In this document: piece by piece, positions 11,838 to 26,200 of the stretch
Numbering within the stretch: the stretch's first letter is position 1
How the letters are laid out: each line of letters opens with the position of its first letter
Origin: Ypsolopha sequella
Lineage: Eukaryota; Arthropoda; Insecta; Lepidoptera; Ypsolophidae
Length of the DNA stretch: 64,000 bases
Assembly: GCA_934047225.1 (NCBI GenBank)
Contig: OW203988.1
Coordinates: forward strand, 3,754,229-3,818,228
Direction of reading: 5' to 3'
Notes under the pieces: generated by a model
Database searches by the model: none
What the model was told of the DNA's origin: nothing
What the model saw: the letters and a program-made list of their open reading frames with translations, nothing else
Made by a program: the position numbers and the translations under genes

Positions 11838-14075
11838 TAAGGCAGTGGTCCAGATTATCGTCATTCAATATCGTCAGTTATTCCAAGATAATACATTAAT
11901 TACGATAAATTTAACTTAGAGTGTGACTACGTCTTACGTCTAAAGTTACAATACAGGTGCCAACCGGCTGTATCGCAATAATTCAATAACATATAAGTAT
12001 ACGAATAACATTTATATCATATAATATATACTATTAATTTCACTTTTTGTGCAGATGCGTTCAGTTTTTTCAAGAACTCAAGCCCGTATTTCTCAAATTA
12101 GTCAACAAATAGTCATGTGCCTTCTGTGGAATCATCCATGATAGTAATTTTAAAATGTTGCTTCTGCACAAAAAGTGAATCTTCACACAAAAGTTTATTT
12201 TAGTGCAATTCCATTTGACTAGTCGAGCGAAAACGAGTGATCAAAAATATTGACTTACGACATTCAACAGTATTTCATTTAAATAACTCCACAATGTTCG
12301 AATTGTGTGAATAATAATCAACACATTAAGTCAGAAATTCAAAGCACAAATCTATTGTCATTGATTGCATCGACAGCTAGAATTATATTTTTATACCTTT
12401 CTATAGACTGCTTGCTTTCATTGCTGAAATAGTTCGTTTGTAGGTAATGCACAAATCAAGAAGGCTTTTCAAATGATACATAATATATACAAGGTGATTC
12501 TAATACATACATAGGTGACACTGCAAAATATTTTTGGAGGTACTGATTCAATGTTTGTAGAAACCACTGTCACTGCGCATTACCCAAGGACCGATTGTTT
12601 TATGTCACTATTTACCAAATATTTAGTTCAATTTTAAAGATACGATATTAATTCACAACATCATGTAATACTTTTTTTGCTATTAAACACAACCTGTATA
12701 TTGTAATACAAAACGACATCGCAATAAATTTATTTTAAGGCAACCGACAAGGCAGTACTTTCTTTTGTATGAAACTATGAGATCGAAAAATATAGTTTAT
12801 TTGTTATTTAAAAATGGATATCTAGGTTACGATATATACTGTTTTATTTTAGGCAATATTGATGTAAATTGCGACGTCGTCTTGTATATAAAACCGTAAG
12901 ACACATCGATATATACAGACCCTAAATATGTAAGGCTTATTGACTGACATGAAAATTACACTTTATCCCTTTTTAAGGGTAACATAGGAGATAGTGCTTA
13001 GTAGGAATGATAAATGTTTATTTAAATTCTATTCTATACCAAATTAAAGGCATATCAAGAGGTGGTTCACAGAATTCGATATATATGATTTATGTAAGTT
13101 TAGGTCAGATTTTTTTTTAATAATAAATCGATTACTAAATTTATTCTGAAACTGAGATCTTTTACATATCAGAAAAACACTACGCTATGTTTTTATTACA
13201 TACTAGCCTTGAAGCTAGCAAAACAATTTTTAGGTGGCTGTAGCAGCCAATCAGGTATATATGCATGTCTCCACTCGTACGTGCCCGGTCATCACTCAAC
13301 ACACTATTGTCCTCAGCACCAGAGTGTCATTTATTTGCTGATAGATTGATGACTGTGACTGAGAAATGCCTGAAGATCTGCGAGCATGATGAATGACAAG
13401 AATGTCCCTATTTATAGTTGAAAATTGTTAATGTTTTGTATTTTATTGTATTTTTTGAATTTCACTTGAAATTAAAATTTTTATCGATGTCTTTTTTTTT
13501 GTTAATAATAGAATTGTATAACGTATTAGTTGATAAACTGTAATGTTATATACATTTTAAATGAAATAAATAAATAATAATATATGACGCCGTCTGGAAA
13601 CACCCTGAAACGTCTGGATGTTATCAAAAGTACTGTGGGTAGTATAAAAATTGAAACATAAATGTACGTTTTAAGTACTATAATATACATTACTTATCAT
13701 ATTTTTCCCAAAGCTGTGAGGAATTATATTTCGCATAGATTTGTTTATATAAAATATCAAGTTTAAGTTGAAAAATAAACAAGAAAATCAATTCATATGA
13801 TTATTGCAAAACGGCTCACCTCAATAACTATTTTTGATCGGGATAGCCGACTATTTTCAGCAGATTCAGACTGCCTTCTTTACATTTCTTCAGTACATTT
13901 CATATCTGATTTTTTCTGGTACTTGTCTGATCAGCATATACTATTTACCACACAATTTGGCATATGAGAGTGGTTGGCTGGTATAGTGACCTATAAATAC
14001 ACTTCTGATACTTTTCAGAACTCCATAACTTCTATATGCTGTCTAGTGCACCCGCAAGATGCAATACAACTATAT
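11838..14075. other. Intergenic, no gene seen
   Basis: AT-rich. One small inverted pair (CACTTTTTGTGCAGA near 12041, TCTGCACAAAAAGTG near 12163) may be a short MITE. No coding exon could be supported. Confidence 0.5.
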
Positions 14076-14240
14076 TGTAGCTGATTCTGAAGGCTTTAAT
14101 TTTAGTTTTAGTGCTGTCAAAACTAAAATTATTCCAAAGTAATTCAGCTTCTGTTCCTAGCGTTTAAGGACTATTTTGCAATAAACGAAATTTTGTTGTG
14201 ACAGCACTAAAACTAAAATTAAAGCCTTCAGAATCGGCTT
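14076..14240. mobile_element. MITE family A, copy 2
   Basis: Same arms as 1883-2047, with GATTCTGAAGGCTTTAATTT and its inverse. The loop runs in the opposite orientation relative to copy 1, as expected if the symmetric arms recombine. Confidence 0.85.
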
Positions 14241-15108
14241 TTTCGTGGTACAGGAGTGTCTCCTGATCACAAAGTATCATCACAAAATATGCCTAGCTGG
14301 CTGGTAGGTTATCCTAAAAATTTTCATGCCAACTGCAGGTACTACAACGGACGTAAAGAGACTAATATTTAATAAAACCCTATATTTATATAAACTGTGA
14401 TGCATCTTAAGACAATGTCACTCGCGAAACATTTGTTCTATAATGGAGCTCCCACAAGAAAAACCTTAAGCTTATAGATCGACTCTTCATACTTAAAATT
14501 TCATTTTGAAACAAGAAAAATGTTGCTTCCAGCTAATGATTTATACAAATTATGTATCAATTAAATGTAAAAATTGGATTTACAACTACGTAGATACAAA
14601 ATAATTGAATTTTCGACAGTCGTGAATTTAGGTGCCAATTCTTTAAAGAAATCGTGTAGGTAAAATCTGATAATTTTCGAGCCACTCTTCATGTACATAG
14701 TACATTATTTGTCTACGGCGTTGCAATTATTAATTTAAAGAATCGATCCTAAAGTCAAATATCGTTTAATATGAGCTAAATGTTTTGGAAATATATGATT
14801 TCATTAAATATCCCCTATTTGCAACCGGTGCTGTGGCTGAAACTCTATTGTTGTAGGAATAAGGTACAGTTTGCGCACTATGTTTTTGTTCGACATACAG
14901 TGCCATTTAAATAATGCGCATAGAATCGACGCTCTTCGTATTTCCTTACACATTTTACAATTTACAAAATCCATGACAGGTAATGCAGTCGTTCGGATAC
15001 AGATTTCTATGCGCATTACATCTCTGGCAGGTCTGTACTTACATTATTGTATTTACATAATTAAACCTAGATATAAATAACCCATCGGATATACCTACTC
15101 TAAATATA

Positions 15109-15372
15109 TAAGGTCTTTCAATTTAAACTGAAAGTAATTCAGTAGGTGATTCAGTATCGTTAATACATCACATTCCACTGCAAAGTACATTTTTTTGCGC
15201 GAACTTTTTCTTCACTTGTCCGTACAAACTGAGTCAGCTGATCGGACCATTTTGTACTGAGAAGCGAAAAAAAAGTTCGCGCAAAAACAAGTGCTTTGCA
15301 GTGAAATGTGATGTATTAACGATACTGAATCACCTCCCGAATTACTTTCAGTTTAAATTGAAAGACCTTATG
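15109..15372. mobile_element. MITE family D, copy 1
   Basis: Arms of about 100 bp. The left begins TATAAGGTCTTTCAATTTAA and the right ends TTTAAATTGAAAGACCTTA. Inner arm motifs are GTTAATACATCACATTCCAC and GCGCGAACTTTTTC. A second copy is at 57656-57893. Confidence 0.88.
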
Positions 15373-15417
15373 TATTCGTTATGTAACAATTAAGCGAAAA
15401 TATTACAAGATAAATAA

Positions 15418-15470
15418 AGATTCAAGATTCATGAAATTTCATGAAATCTTGAATCTTGAATCTTGAAGAT
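15418..15470. repeat. Short palindrome and CTTGAAT repeat
   Basis: TTCAAGATTCATGAAATTTC is followed by its complement ATGAAATCTTGAA, then two direct CTTGAATCTTGAA units. Confidence 0.6.
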
Positions 15471-16205
15471 AAATAAACTGAGCAATCATTTAAAATAATT
15501 ACATTTTTCTCTTTCTTTGGTACATAAAAACTTGACTGATATTGCAAAAACTTGTGCAGTTAAAAATAACAACTAAAAATCAATAACTCTACGATATATT
15601 ATAGAAACTACATTATATACAAATTGGAACCCACTTTCTTGCAGAAATTATCTTTGGTTCTTTATATTTCAGAAAAGTCCTAAAAACTATTTTATGACAT
15701 TTATTTAGCTACCTACTTAGCATTTAAATTACTTAATTATAATTAAATGTTTATTTTTAACACGAAAAGTTGTTTTAAACATCCTGTGATCCAGCTATAA
15801 GGCTTGCTCTGTAGAATATAACTGCAATCAACAGTTTATTTTGATGTTTATTCTACATTTTGGTCTGAATTAGATTACCTGGCAACGTAGTCAACTATTT
15901 TTTTAGATCCAAAAAAAGCCAAGGAATAAAATATGTATGCATACTTTTCAGTAAAATATTTACACATTTATACTTGCGTATACACCCTGTGTAGCACTTT
16001 TACACACAAATTAAAATACTCTTACCACTACACCCGTATCGTACATACAGTGCAGCAGACATATCTTATGTTAAATGGTACCGTGTGGTAATGTACATAC
16101 TTCTAAATAAACAACTTGTAATTTACAGAAACAGTGCAAAAATGCGTCTTGATCATCACCACACCACAAAATAACCACTTACAGAAGGTTCACTCCGCAT
16201 AACTA

Positions 16206-16336
16206 GCGAAAACAGGCGCACGCACACATAGACGCGTGCGTACGACGATCTCGGATGAAGCCGTTCGAATGCCAATACGAAATTCGGCCGAGATCATCAT
16301 ACGTATGCGTCTATGCATGTGTGAGTCTGTTTTCGT
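16206..16336. mobile_element. Foldback MITE
   Basis: The left arm GCGAAAACAGGCGCACGCAC is mirrored by an imperfect right arm ending TGAGTCTGTTTTCG. The inner arms TCTCGG and CCGAGA close on a loop of about 35 bp. Confidence 0.75.
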
Positions 16337-17060
16337 TCCGTCGTCGAGTCGGCCTTCTGGCAGTATCTATTTTGTGCCCACACGCTTGCATACAACGGAA
16401 CCTTGACAAACAAGAGTTTAGAAAAATGTGGGCGCTATACCACACCATATGGCCACAACACACTGCGACCAAACGGTATACGACGACTACGACCAAAATA
16501 TTTAGTTCCACCTGTCACCGCGTCAAATACTTTTTTGCCAACCTGTTACTTTGTAATTTCATAATGTGCAAATTAGAGTACGGGAAGAAATCACTCTAAA
16601 ATTACTTATTAATATGGATAACCGTAGATAACCGTATCTACGGTTGAGACTCAACGAGGCTAATGTTTGGAAATTTTGTAAAATAACTTTGGTAATCTAA
16701 TGTGAATGTAAAATACGAGTACTTCTATTATATTTATTTTAATTCACTTATATAGCAGCTTAAAATATCGAAACATCCTAAGTTCAACATTTTTCCTCGC
16801 ATTTGTAGATACAGGTGGGCGTTTCCAGTGAAATATTATTCATGCTATGGACTTATAAATGAATAATTCTGAAACTATCATCATTAATTATTATTATTAT
16901 ACAATTGTTTCCTGAAAAGAGAACCTAAAGCGCAGGTAATAAGCGTCACACTCGAATTGATTTCCTGTTTCACTTTCTAGAAATCGCTTATCGTCGTCCC
17001 TTTCAGTACATATCAACGAGAACCGTATCACAAAGCAACAAGGTTCATTCTCCAACGTAC
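16337..17060 (-). other. Probable Rfx 3' UTR and flank
   Basis: Lies immediately downstream of the Rfx stop on the - strand. A complementary AATAAA (TTTATT at 16733-16738) is one candidate poly(A) signal. No other gene is seen. Confidence 0.4.
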
Positions 17061-17207
17061 CTAGTTGACCTTCTGTTTCTTACATTCGACGGGCATCGCT
17101 TCATCGTCCTCCTCCTCTTCGTCGTCCCACTCCCAGTCGGGGTCGTCGTCGTCGGCCTCGGCCGAGAGACGAGACGTGTCTTCTGCCGGCTCGTCCTCTT
17201 CTATTTC
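17061..17207 (-). CDS. Rfx: Rfx exon 17, acidic C-terminus
   Basis: 48 codons, [20 protein letters not shown], then [17 protein letters not shown] and the end [13 protein letters not shown]. Acceptor CCCCAG. The tail is rich in Asp and Glu; vertebrate RFX1/3 tails are also acidic, though less compact. Confidence 0.93.
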   Translation of the reverse strand, partial: EIEEDEPAEDTSRLSAEADDDDPDWEWDDEEEEDDEAMPVECKKQKVN

Positions 17208-20200
17208 CTGGGGAATAGAGTTCAAAATCGTTCACAAACGTACGAGACAATTTAACAATGATAATAACCGAGGGTTTTTATAATAGTTCTCAGTCCATTC
17301 GTTTCGGATTAATGTGGAAGATCTAGGAGACTGCCGAGTGTAGTATACATCATTATACATATAATAAAAGAGTAGAACTCGGTGTGTCTGTACGTTGAAG
17401 AAAAGTAATAAAAAGAGAAATGGGGTGACTAAAGAGCAATAGAACACAAATCAGCTATTTTTAGAATTCTTTTCTGTCTGTCTGTTTGTTCGCGCACATC
17501 TTCGAAACTACAGAACGGATTTCCATGTAGTTTTCACAGGTGGACAGAACTTAATTTGGATTAGAATATAAGCTTTGTTTCATTAAAATCTGGTGTCGGA
17601 AGAAAAAGTTGTCGCCATTTAAAGATTTTTTGAATTTACTTTTCTACTGTAAGAAGTTGCATAGCAAATAATGATTCCAGGCGATGAAAGCCTATAGACG
17701 TCAAGAACTATTGTTTAAAACTTAGAATTATGTAGCGTATAAAATTATCAATTCATTTACTGTAATTTGGTAATTTTGAGCCCTCAACACTGCAATATCA
17801 GTTTCCTCATCTGGCAACACTGCCCTTATTGATATCATACCTGAGCTCTATGCATGACGGCGATGGGCGGGCTGCGCTCATGCTGCGCCACCCGACGCTC
17901 GATCAGATACGCGACGTACTCGTCGTAGAGGAGACGGATCAGGTGGAACGAACCAAACGACGCCGCCGACCTGGGGACATGGGCTTTATTAATTCGCTTA
18001 GTCTTTGTACGAGCCATGATCTGGACTGTGATCGATTTGTTTTAGCAAATGTGAGACTTAACAGGATTCCAATCATATCCTAATTGTCTCCGACAGTGGC
18101 GTATTTACCCCAGGGCCAAAAGGGCAATGGCCCACGGCGGCAAGCCTATATCAATCGTTAGGTACCTATCTAGTTTATTCATAAAGGCATCTTAATTTAT
18201 ATTGCTTTTAAACTTTATACTGTCATTAAAAAAATTGTTCACGGGAAAGTATGTAAAAATTGAATAAAATGTGTTTATTTGTTTGAAAGGTATTTTTAGT
18301 TTTTTCATTCAATAAATTTAATTCATTTAATAAATTTAATTCATTTAATAAATTTAAGTCAAGTTTATTTGTTAGAAGTCTTTTTTCCACACTGTGTATA
18401 GTCCAGGAAATATAATTTGGAGTGATGAATGGTACGGCTTATCTATTGTGTTATAAATAATCAGAACACCTGTTTACACAAAAAATGTTAATGGAGTAAA
18501 AGGTTTTGATACATTCTAATGAGTATTCATCAGACTTGAACCCATTAGAGAATGATATCAAAATTTAATATTCTTTTACTATCTCTTACATAACCTTGTG
18601 TGGGAAGCTGTAAATAAAAATGGTGGGGAAAAAATTAGGGCCTTTTTCTTACAATTCTCTTAGTTACTTTTAAAGAATTAGGAGACTCAAAATTTGTTGT
18701 TCACAGTTTATAGATAGCCGTGGGCGCGAGTCGTGACTTACCGGTATGTATCTCTATTGTTCAATTGTTATCCAAAGTTAATCCAAATCGCATCAAAATT
18801 ATGTTTCCTATAAACTAAACTCACCTAAGTGTCAGCTCCCGAATCACAAGCGAGGAATAAAACGACCAGTCCAGTAACAGTCGCCTGGCCCTCGCCGCGT
18901 AGTCACAGCGGCGCTCATACGGAACCAGAGAGACGAGCACGCAGTTCTCCAGCCAGGCGGCCCACTGTTCCAGGGTGGCGCCACGGCCCAATGTTGCCTG
19001 AAATTTCAATTATAGATGTTTCAGTAATAACCAACCTGTTATTGGCCTTGCTTATGTATCAAACTATTGTGATCTTATTTGTGTAGTCTCTGTTGGTTTT
19101 CCAAATAAACGATAAAACTAAAATATTAATAATAATAAAACCGCTACTTAGAAGAACATTTCCGAAGTAACAGAAAGCAATGCTAATAAAGTTGTACAGA
19201 TGTTTCATCTCATGAAGGCGGGACAGGCTTGATACAGATACAGATACAGATATTTATTTATAACGGTCAGTTACATGTTATTTTGTTACAATATAACAAA
19301 AAAAAAGAAATAAATAAATTGAATTAATTTAAAGTAAACAACAATCTCTATAATAGTAGTTTATGCTACAAAGGCGCAAAGAATAAATTACGAGGACGAT
19401 TTAAAATACGAGCGTAGCGAGTGTTTTAAACGTAACCGAGTAATTTATTGCTCTTACGCCCGTGTATCATACTACGTTTTTCAATGCATAGTGTGAGGAA
19501 ATAAAATAAATATAATCTTGTGGACTTTAAATTATGGTTGGCTCAAAAGGACTGTATCCAGAGCCGTTAAACAGTGAAAAAAAAAGAAAAACATCTATGG
19601 TACAAAGGAAAGGCTGCAGGCTAGCCAACCATTGAAAAAAAATTAAAAAGAAAATTATAATAAAGCCCTAGGGCAAAATAATCGACTTTATGTTCGGTTT
19701 TGATGCATAAAAAGTGAGCCTTTACGAGCACATGCATTGAAAACAATAATAATGTCAATCAATGTTGGTTGTGTAGTAGTCCGTACAAGTATAGGTTGCT
19801 GAAGTGTGCGTGTGTACGTGTGTGAGCGGGAGAGCGCTCACGCACACTTTGACAACGTATACGTGCACGGACTACTATGAGCCTAACCCGCCGTCGTCAT
19901 AAGATAAAACATCTGCAGTAAGCCAAGGTAGCGGCTTAATACAACTAAATAACACTTATTGATGAGATGGCCTATTTCATTATTATATATCCAGCTAATC
20001 TGAAGTTGATTTTTTTATATATACATAAACATATTATATTTGGACTGTAGGTTCGTTGTATGATGTAGACATTAACTACGGGGACCATTAGAGCAACGCT
20101 GCGTGGCGCCCGCTATAATGTTTTTCACGTAGGATGATTTCTCTGACAGTTCAATGATGTCAGTGATGTTGAACCTATCAAAATTAAATCGACTTTTTTA

Positions 20201-23200
20201 AAGTATCAATTAAGTGGTCAAAGAAACTTGAATCGGTTTATAAATGTCATTAATTATTTTGTCGTGTTTATCGTGCTTTTATTGATGGATAATCTAATTC
20301 TTCGGTTATTACAAATATACCTTAGATCAATTTCGCAAAATTGATTGGATCGGTCAGTCAGTCTGTTAGTTAGGCAGTTAAATAGGTGTGAGAAACTACA
20401 ATATAATTATGTACTACGTGAAAATCATTATAGTCGGTATAAGATAGCAAGCAAATGATAACAACAGTTTCCTCTCACCTTGAAGTCAGCCTCGAGTCTT
20501 GAGGCAGTGGTGGAGCTTCCACACGAGCACGCCCAGGCCGCTTGTTCACGCACCACTCTGAAGTCCACGCGATTCAGGTCCGCTAGCATCTGGGAATAAG
20601 ACATATTTTACTGTGAATCTTGCCAAAAAATTTTACTTAATCAGCAATGTGGAGCATATGCTAGGCGTCCAAGACTATTAGATAAATGGCCTAGACTTTA
20701 TTACCTTTTGACAGAGGTGTTTTTGGTTGGCCAATTTGTTTAATTGTCTTAGACACGTATATTTGAAAATGCAAGCAAGTGAATGAGAAGTCTCCAAACT
20801 GAAACTCTATCCACGCTCCATGATCGGTAAATAAATAATGTTATGGTACTTCTATATTTTTATATGAAATAATTTAATTAGTTTCTCGAGTTTGCCGAAC
20901 CTCAAAGTTGAAACATCAGGATTAAAATGATATTAATTTTCCGTTGTCCAAATTATATAAAAGAAAGTTTCAATGTAAATAGGCGTCTGAATTTTATAAT
21001 GGCAGAATTCTCTCGGGTCAAATGCTTGTTACTTTGGGTGACAAAATAAGTCAACAACATACTACGGATTTAATTATCTGCTTCTCTGCCAACTTCTGTG
21101 AGGATAATTAAAAACAAAAGTTCAATCAAGTTACGAGTAATGTGTAAATAATGTGCCGTTTGTACTTGTCAGAACGAACGAATTTCTACAGAAAAATACA
21201 ACATTAAAAAAACATAATCGTCACATCAAATCCAAGAAGTGGTATCAGAGGTGATCCCGAGTATGGACTACGCTAGAACAGACAACACTCGTAAATCCAT
21301 GATAAATAAATGCACTTGCACTCGTTTCACAGTTTAAAAGCTAAGTGCATTAAGTGCAAGTCCATCAGCCTAGTTCGTCCACTGCTGGACATAAGCCTTT
21401 CCAGGGATGGATATACCGCCATCCATCGGTCCCAGGCATGGTGGGCCTCCTGGTTTTTTGCCTGTGAGCTGTCCTCTTACTCTCCCCCGAATTACTTCGA
21501 CGGGTCTCCAAGTAAGATGGTGGTACCTCCACAGTCGAGCCCGGCATCAGCTCTACCACCTGTTAAGTGCAAGTGCAATCATGTTGTTATCCAAGTTTCA
21601 CCAAGTGCCGACAATCGCAAGTATTAATCATACTCGTAAATCCCTCTATTCGAAAACAATTTTTCAATGCAGTTGCTCGTTAAGTTTTCTTTTTTGTGTA
21701 ACAAAATTATGCGGAAACCGACTCTTTATTTCACGCGTGAAATAAAACAGTACTGAAATCCTTTATTTCACGCGTGAAATAAAGTAATTTTTTTAAGTTT
21801 TTGACTCTGTGGTGCATGGTGCAAGTCATAAAATTTTAAAAATTACAAAGATGCAAGGAGGTTTTGCTGTCCAAAAAAAAACAATTATTTATAAGTATGC
21901 GTGCTCTAGCAATAACTGAATGATGATAAACACCATAACACATAAGATTCTTGATTATCTCATTTAAAAATACGTGTTTTGTTTCCGCAAACAAAAATAT
22001 TTTTCAAATTATTGGCTGTATGTATACTGTAGCTTTGCCTCAAGAAAGAAAAAACTGTATGAAACGCGCGCTCTGCAAAGAAAGCACGTCATTTTGTTGT
22101 AAACAGGCTTTGGTGAAATAAAATTACTTTCTTTATTATGCTTATTTTTTTGTTGTATTTCCTCGCAAAATGCATTGAAAAATGTTGTAAGATACTTGAG
22201 CGTAAAAGGTTTTTATCCGAATGCGTGCCAATGATTGGCACTTATTCGTATAAAACCTTACTTTCCGCACGTGTATCTTAAATAACTATTAACATCCCCA
22301 AGTGATGGGGGGTGCAACACCTAGCGCAAAATACAAATGTATCTTCGCAAAATGCGGATAGTCCAGCTCACCTGCTGAATCTGATGACTGTTAGTGAGCA
22401 CGGCTCTAGCGGCTTGCGCTAGATGGTTGAGCGAGGTGTATCGTCTGAGAGCGGCTGCGAGCGCTGCGGCGGCCGATGCCTGCGCCCGGGCGGCGACTCC
22501 AGGCGCGCCGGCCGACCCAGCGGACAGCGCTGCTTCGAGCGTCTTGGCGAAGTTGCGGATGGCCTGCCAGAGACCATTATTAATACACACAAAATTTAAC
22601 ACCACATGAATCATCGATGGATTTCTGGGGTTCTGTAGTACGTAAAAGGTACAAAAGGAACGTTTATGGTGAGACTTCGTTGTCCGTCCGTATGCCAAAA
22701 AACTTTAGCACTGTTAAAGGTAAAGACTTGAAATTTGGCACAAAAATAGCATTAATGAATCCACATATAACGTAAAAAAATTTTTTTCCTTATTTTTAAA
22801 TTCTTCCAAATATTTCCAATACAACAATAAAAATTGTAGGTATTAAAAAGCTGATTGTTAAAATATATACGTTAACTATATTTACTGGCACTGATTTGGA
22901 AAAATCTTTAAAAAAAACCATAAAAAATGTATGTCACCCCCTTATCTTCGAAACTGGTGGACCGAAAAACATGAAAAAAACCATGATAAAATGTGCTTAC
23001 CTAAGGATATCAGGAAAAATAAAGCGGTGAGAAATTCACGAAAGCAAAATGACAAAAATGACGTTTTCATTCACGATACGGAACCCTAAGTACGCGATTC
23101 TGACCCGCACTTGACCGGTTTTTTGTGTATGGACTATGAAATTCAAACTAACACTTGTACACCCACCGGTTTCACCGCCGATTATTACGTCTCAGCGTGA

Positions 23201-26200
23201 TTGATGGGTGGTGAGCCTTATCGCCGTATTTCGGGCAAAATGTATACCCACAGCTTAATTAACGTGCTTTCCGAAGCAGGCAGACTGAAAACAAATGAAG
23301 GGTACGCGGGAAGAAAGATCATTGTCAGTTTTTTTCAAAATTGAGTAAATAGTGCCATCTCCTAAAACGTCTCGATAACAATTATTGAGCGAAAACAAAA
23401 ACTTGAAAAAAATAACACAGTCCGCAGAATATCGCTTCAAAAAATAAACCGGACTCAAGAAGCTTAAAAACCTAACATAAAAAAAAGGTCATAACTAGTA
23501 CAAAAAGTTAAAAAAAATGTCTTTTAACTGTGAATATGGGGCTATGGGCTGATAGTAAAGTTTGCTTTTGAGAAAAAAAATATTGTCATTACAATAATTA
23601 ACAGTGATTACAATAAGCCCACTAAGCAGAGTTCTAAAATAATAACCTAAGCAAGTTTTTTCTACTTATTTCAAGTTTACCTTCTGTTGACTATGATCCC
23701 TCTTCCCGCTTACCCTTCAAATGTGCTCCTCCGATATTTGAATCTGTGACCTCCGGATCAGTGGTCGAGATATTCGAAACACTAGAGTCTAGTTACTAGA
23801 CCACAGAGGCGGTCAATACTAAATGGCATCAAAGAAAATGGACCACATTGTTGAAATATCCGCTAGATATTGTACCTGTGTAAGATGCGCAGGTATCGGT
23901 CTCAGCACGTCCGGCAATAGTAACTCGACAGCTCGCTGATGCAGCTGTAGCTCGGCTGTGTTCAGCCATTTAGCTACCTGCACGGAACACGGGAGTTAGT
24001 GCATATTGGAACTGAGAAAATACTGGTTAACAAGATTGTAAAACTGTATATGTTACCGGCTAACCCCAATTTTAAGACAAACTAGTTTTGTCTGCAGGAA
24101 GTTCTGCAGCGCAGAAGGGAGCCGGTAGGTTAGGTTAGAAGGTTATATATGGCGAGTCGCGCCACGTAACCTTCGTGGTTATTTTTAGTGACAACCTAAA
24201 ACCACTTTGGCATAGTCTAAAGCAGTTTATCCCAAATTTGGGTTTTACCGGTAATATATACAATAATCACGAATTAGGTAGGCTTTTAATCTAAATGAAA
24301 AAATTAATATTAAAAAACACGACTTCCATAATTTCAAAATGAACTTAGTGACGGCACCCAGTGCAGTCGGGGGATAAATCTACATTCAATACGTGTTGTT
24401 TTTTACGTCTTCCGACTGCGCTGGGTATCGTTACTAAATTAATTTTGAAATTATGGCAGTCGTGTTTTTTATATTTTTTATTATTTATTTTTATTTAATA
24501 CTTTTATACCCAGTGCCAATCCGGATGGTATAGAGATTCTAATGACACATCATTCATCCAAATCGGTTAAAGTATTCAAAAGATATGATGGAATAAAGAA
24601 AAATACATGAACCCTGAAAACAATATACTCCATTTTTTTGGGAGCAGTCGTGTAAAAACAGGTCACCAACACAATGTGACGTCACATTGTTTTTTGGGAG
24701 CAGTCGTGTAAAAACAGATCACCAACACAATGTGACGTCACATTGTTTTTTGGGAGCAGTCGTGTAAAAACAGGTCACCAACACAATGTGACGTCACATT
24801 GTTTTTTGGGAGCAGTCGTGTAAAAACAGGTCACCAACACAATGTGACGTCACATTGTTTTTTGGGAGCAGTCGTGTAAAAACAGGTCACCAACACAATG
24901 TGACGTCACATTGTTTTTTGGGAGCAGTCGTGTAAAAACAGGTCACCAACACAATGTGACGTCACATTGTTTTTTGGGAGCAGTCGTGTAAAAACAGGTC
25001 ACCAACACAATGTGACGTCACCAAATATTTTCCTAATCATTTAAGGATCCTCTTTTTGCTGTGCCCTTATAGCCTGCATCTACTTGTACATGACAAATTT
25101 CATACCAATCGGGCAAATAGTCTCTATACCGCGGTCAGAGGAATCCTAATAAAATGGTCACAAGCAGAAGTACCTATGCCGTTGCATAAGAACGTAACAA
25201 ACAAGTAAGGACGTACAGATCTGCTGAAGGTATAATGCGCATAGAAATCTTCGATACTGTTCGTATTCTCCAAAACGAGCCAAATCATAAATTGGAGGAA
25301 TAAGTAGTATTTGAAAACTTTCTAGAGAAAATAAGAGAAAATGAAAAACGTAACCGAAAGCGATTACGGGTGTCATTTTGGCTGTCAATAGGCGACCGGA
25401 AGTGACTAATCTGTCATGAATTGTATAGACAACGGAAATACAAACACGGAAATACGACCTTTGCCAAAGAGTGGCGAAGATTCCTACACGCAATAATTAA
25501 GAGGCGTCGTTACGCGCAAACCACCATACCAACGCTATCACCACATTGTGGGGTGTCTATGGAATGTTATTATAACATTTTAGGCTGATTCCATTAACAA
25601 TATTTAGATCTATACTAAAAACGAACTAAAAACCGTGAAATTTGAGTAATATCTTAACAACAAACCCTTAAAATAGGTACGTAAATTTAACGGTTTTTTA
25701 CTAAAAGTGTAGCCGCATAATACGGGTCAAACATCGAGGATGTTATCTAGATTAATAATAACCAAAAATGATGTTTGAAAACGTCCACAGTCTTGCCAAA
25801 ATATGGTTTCTATTGAAAGTTCCCAATTTTTCGCCGGCGACGAAATCGGCACGATTACGTAGGGCGGCTGATATGTAATCTCCTTGGTCAGAAATATATA
25901 CAAAAATAATGCTGGCTGGTATGGATTTATATTCGTTTGTTATTCTATTTTCAAAATGTATTACATTCATTTGTTTATTGCATCACGTTTATTTGTCTCC
26001 TACAATTGTTTCGAACATGTCGGTAGAAAAAGTGAAAATGGATAAAATCGAGCAGCGTGCGGTGATTAAGTTTTTGACTAAAGAAGGGAATACGCCTTCG
26101 GAGATCAGACAGCGTATGTCACGTGTGTTTGGCAGTTCGTGATCTTCCGAATTTGTTATAAAGTTTTGGTCAAGGCAGTTTAAATTAGGTCGTGAGAGCC

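Noticed and set aside
16255..16599. 114-codon + strand frame
   Set aside because: It starts inside a foldback MITE and shows no domain or splice context.
21365..21745. Overlapping frames of about 105-112 codons
   Set aside because: They fall in an RTE-like 3' tail that recurs elsewhere in the window.
24640..25021. CRISPR array
   Set aside because: The repeats are contiguous 56-bp units with no unique spacers, in a eukaryotic intron.
25158..25493. 111-codon - strand frame rich in hydrophobic residues
   Set aside because: No recognised family and no splice sites; probably chance openness or transposon remains.
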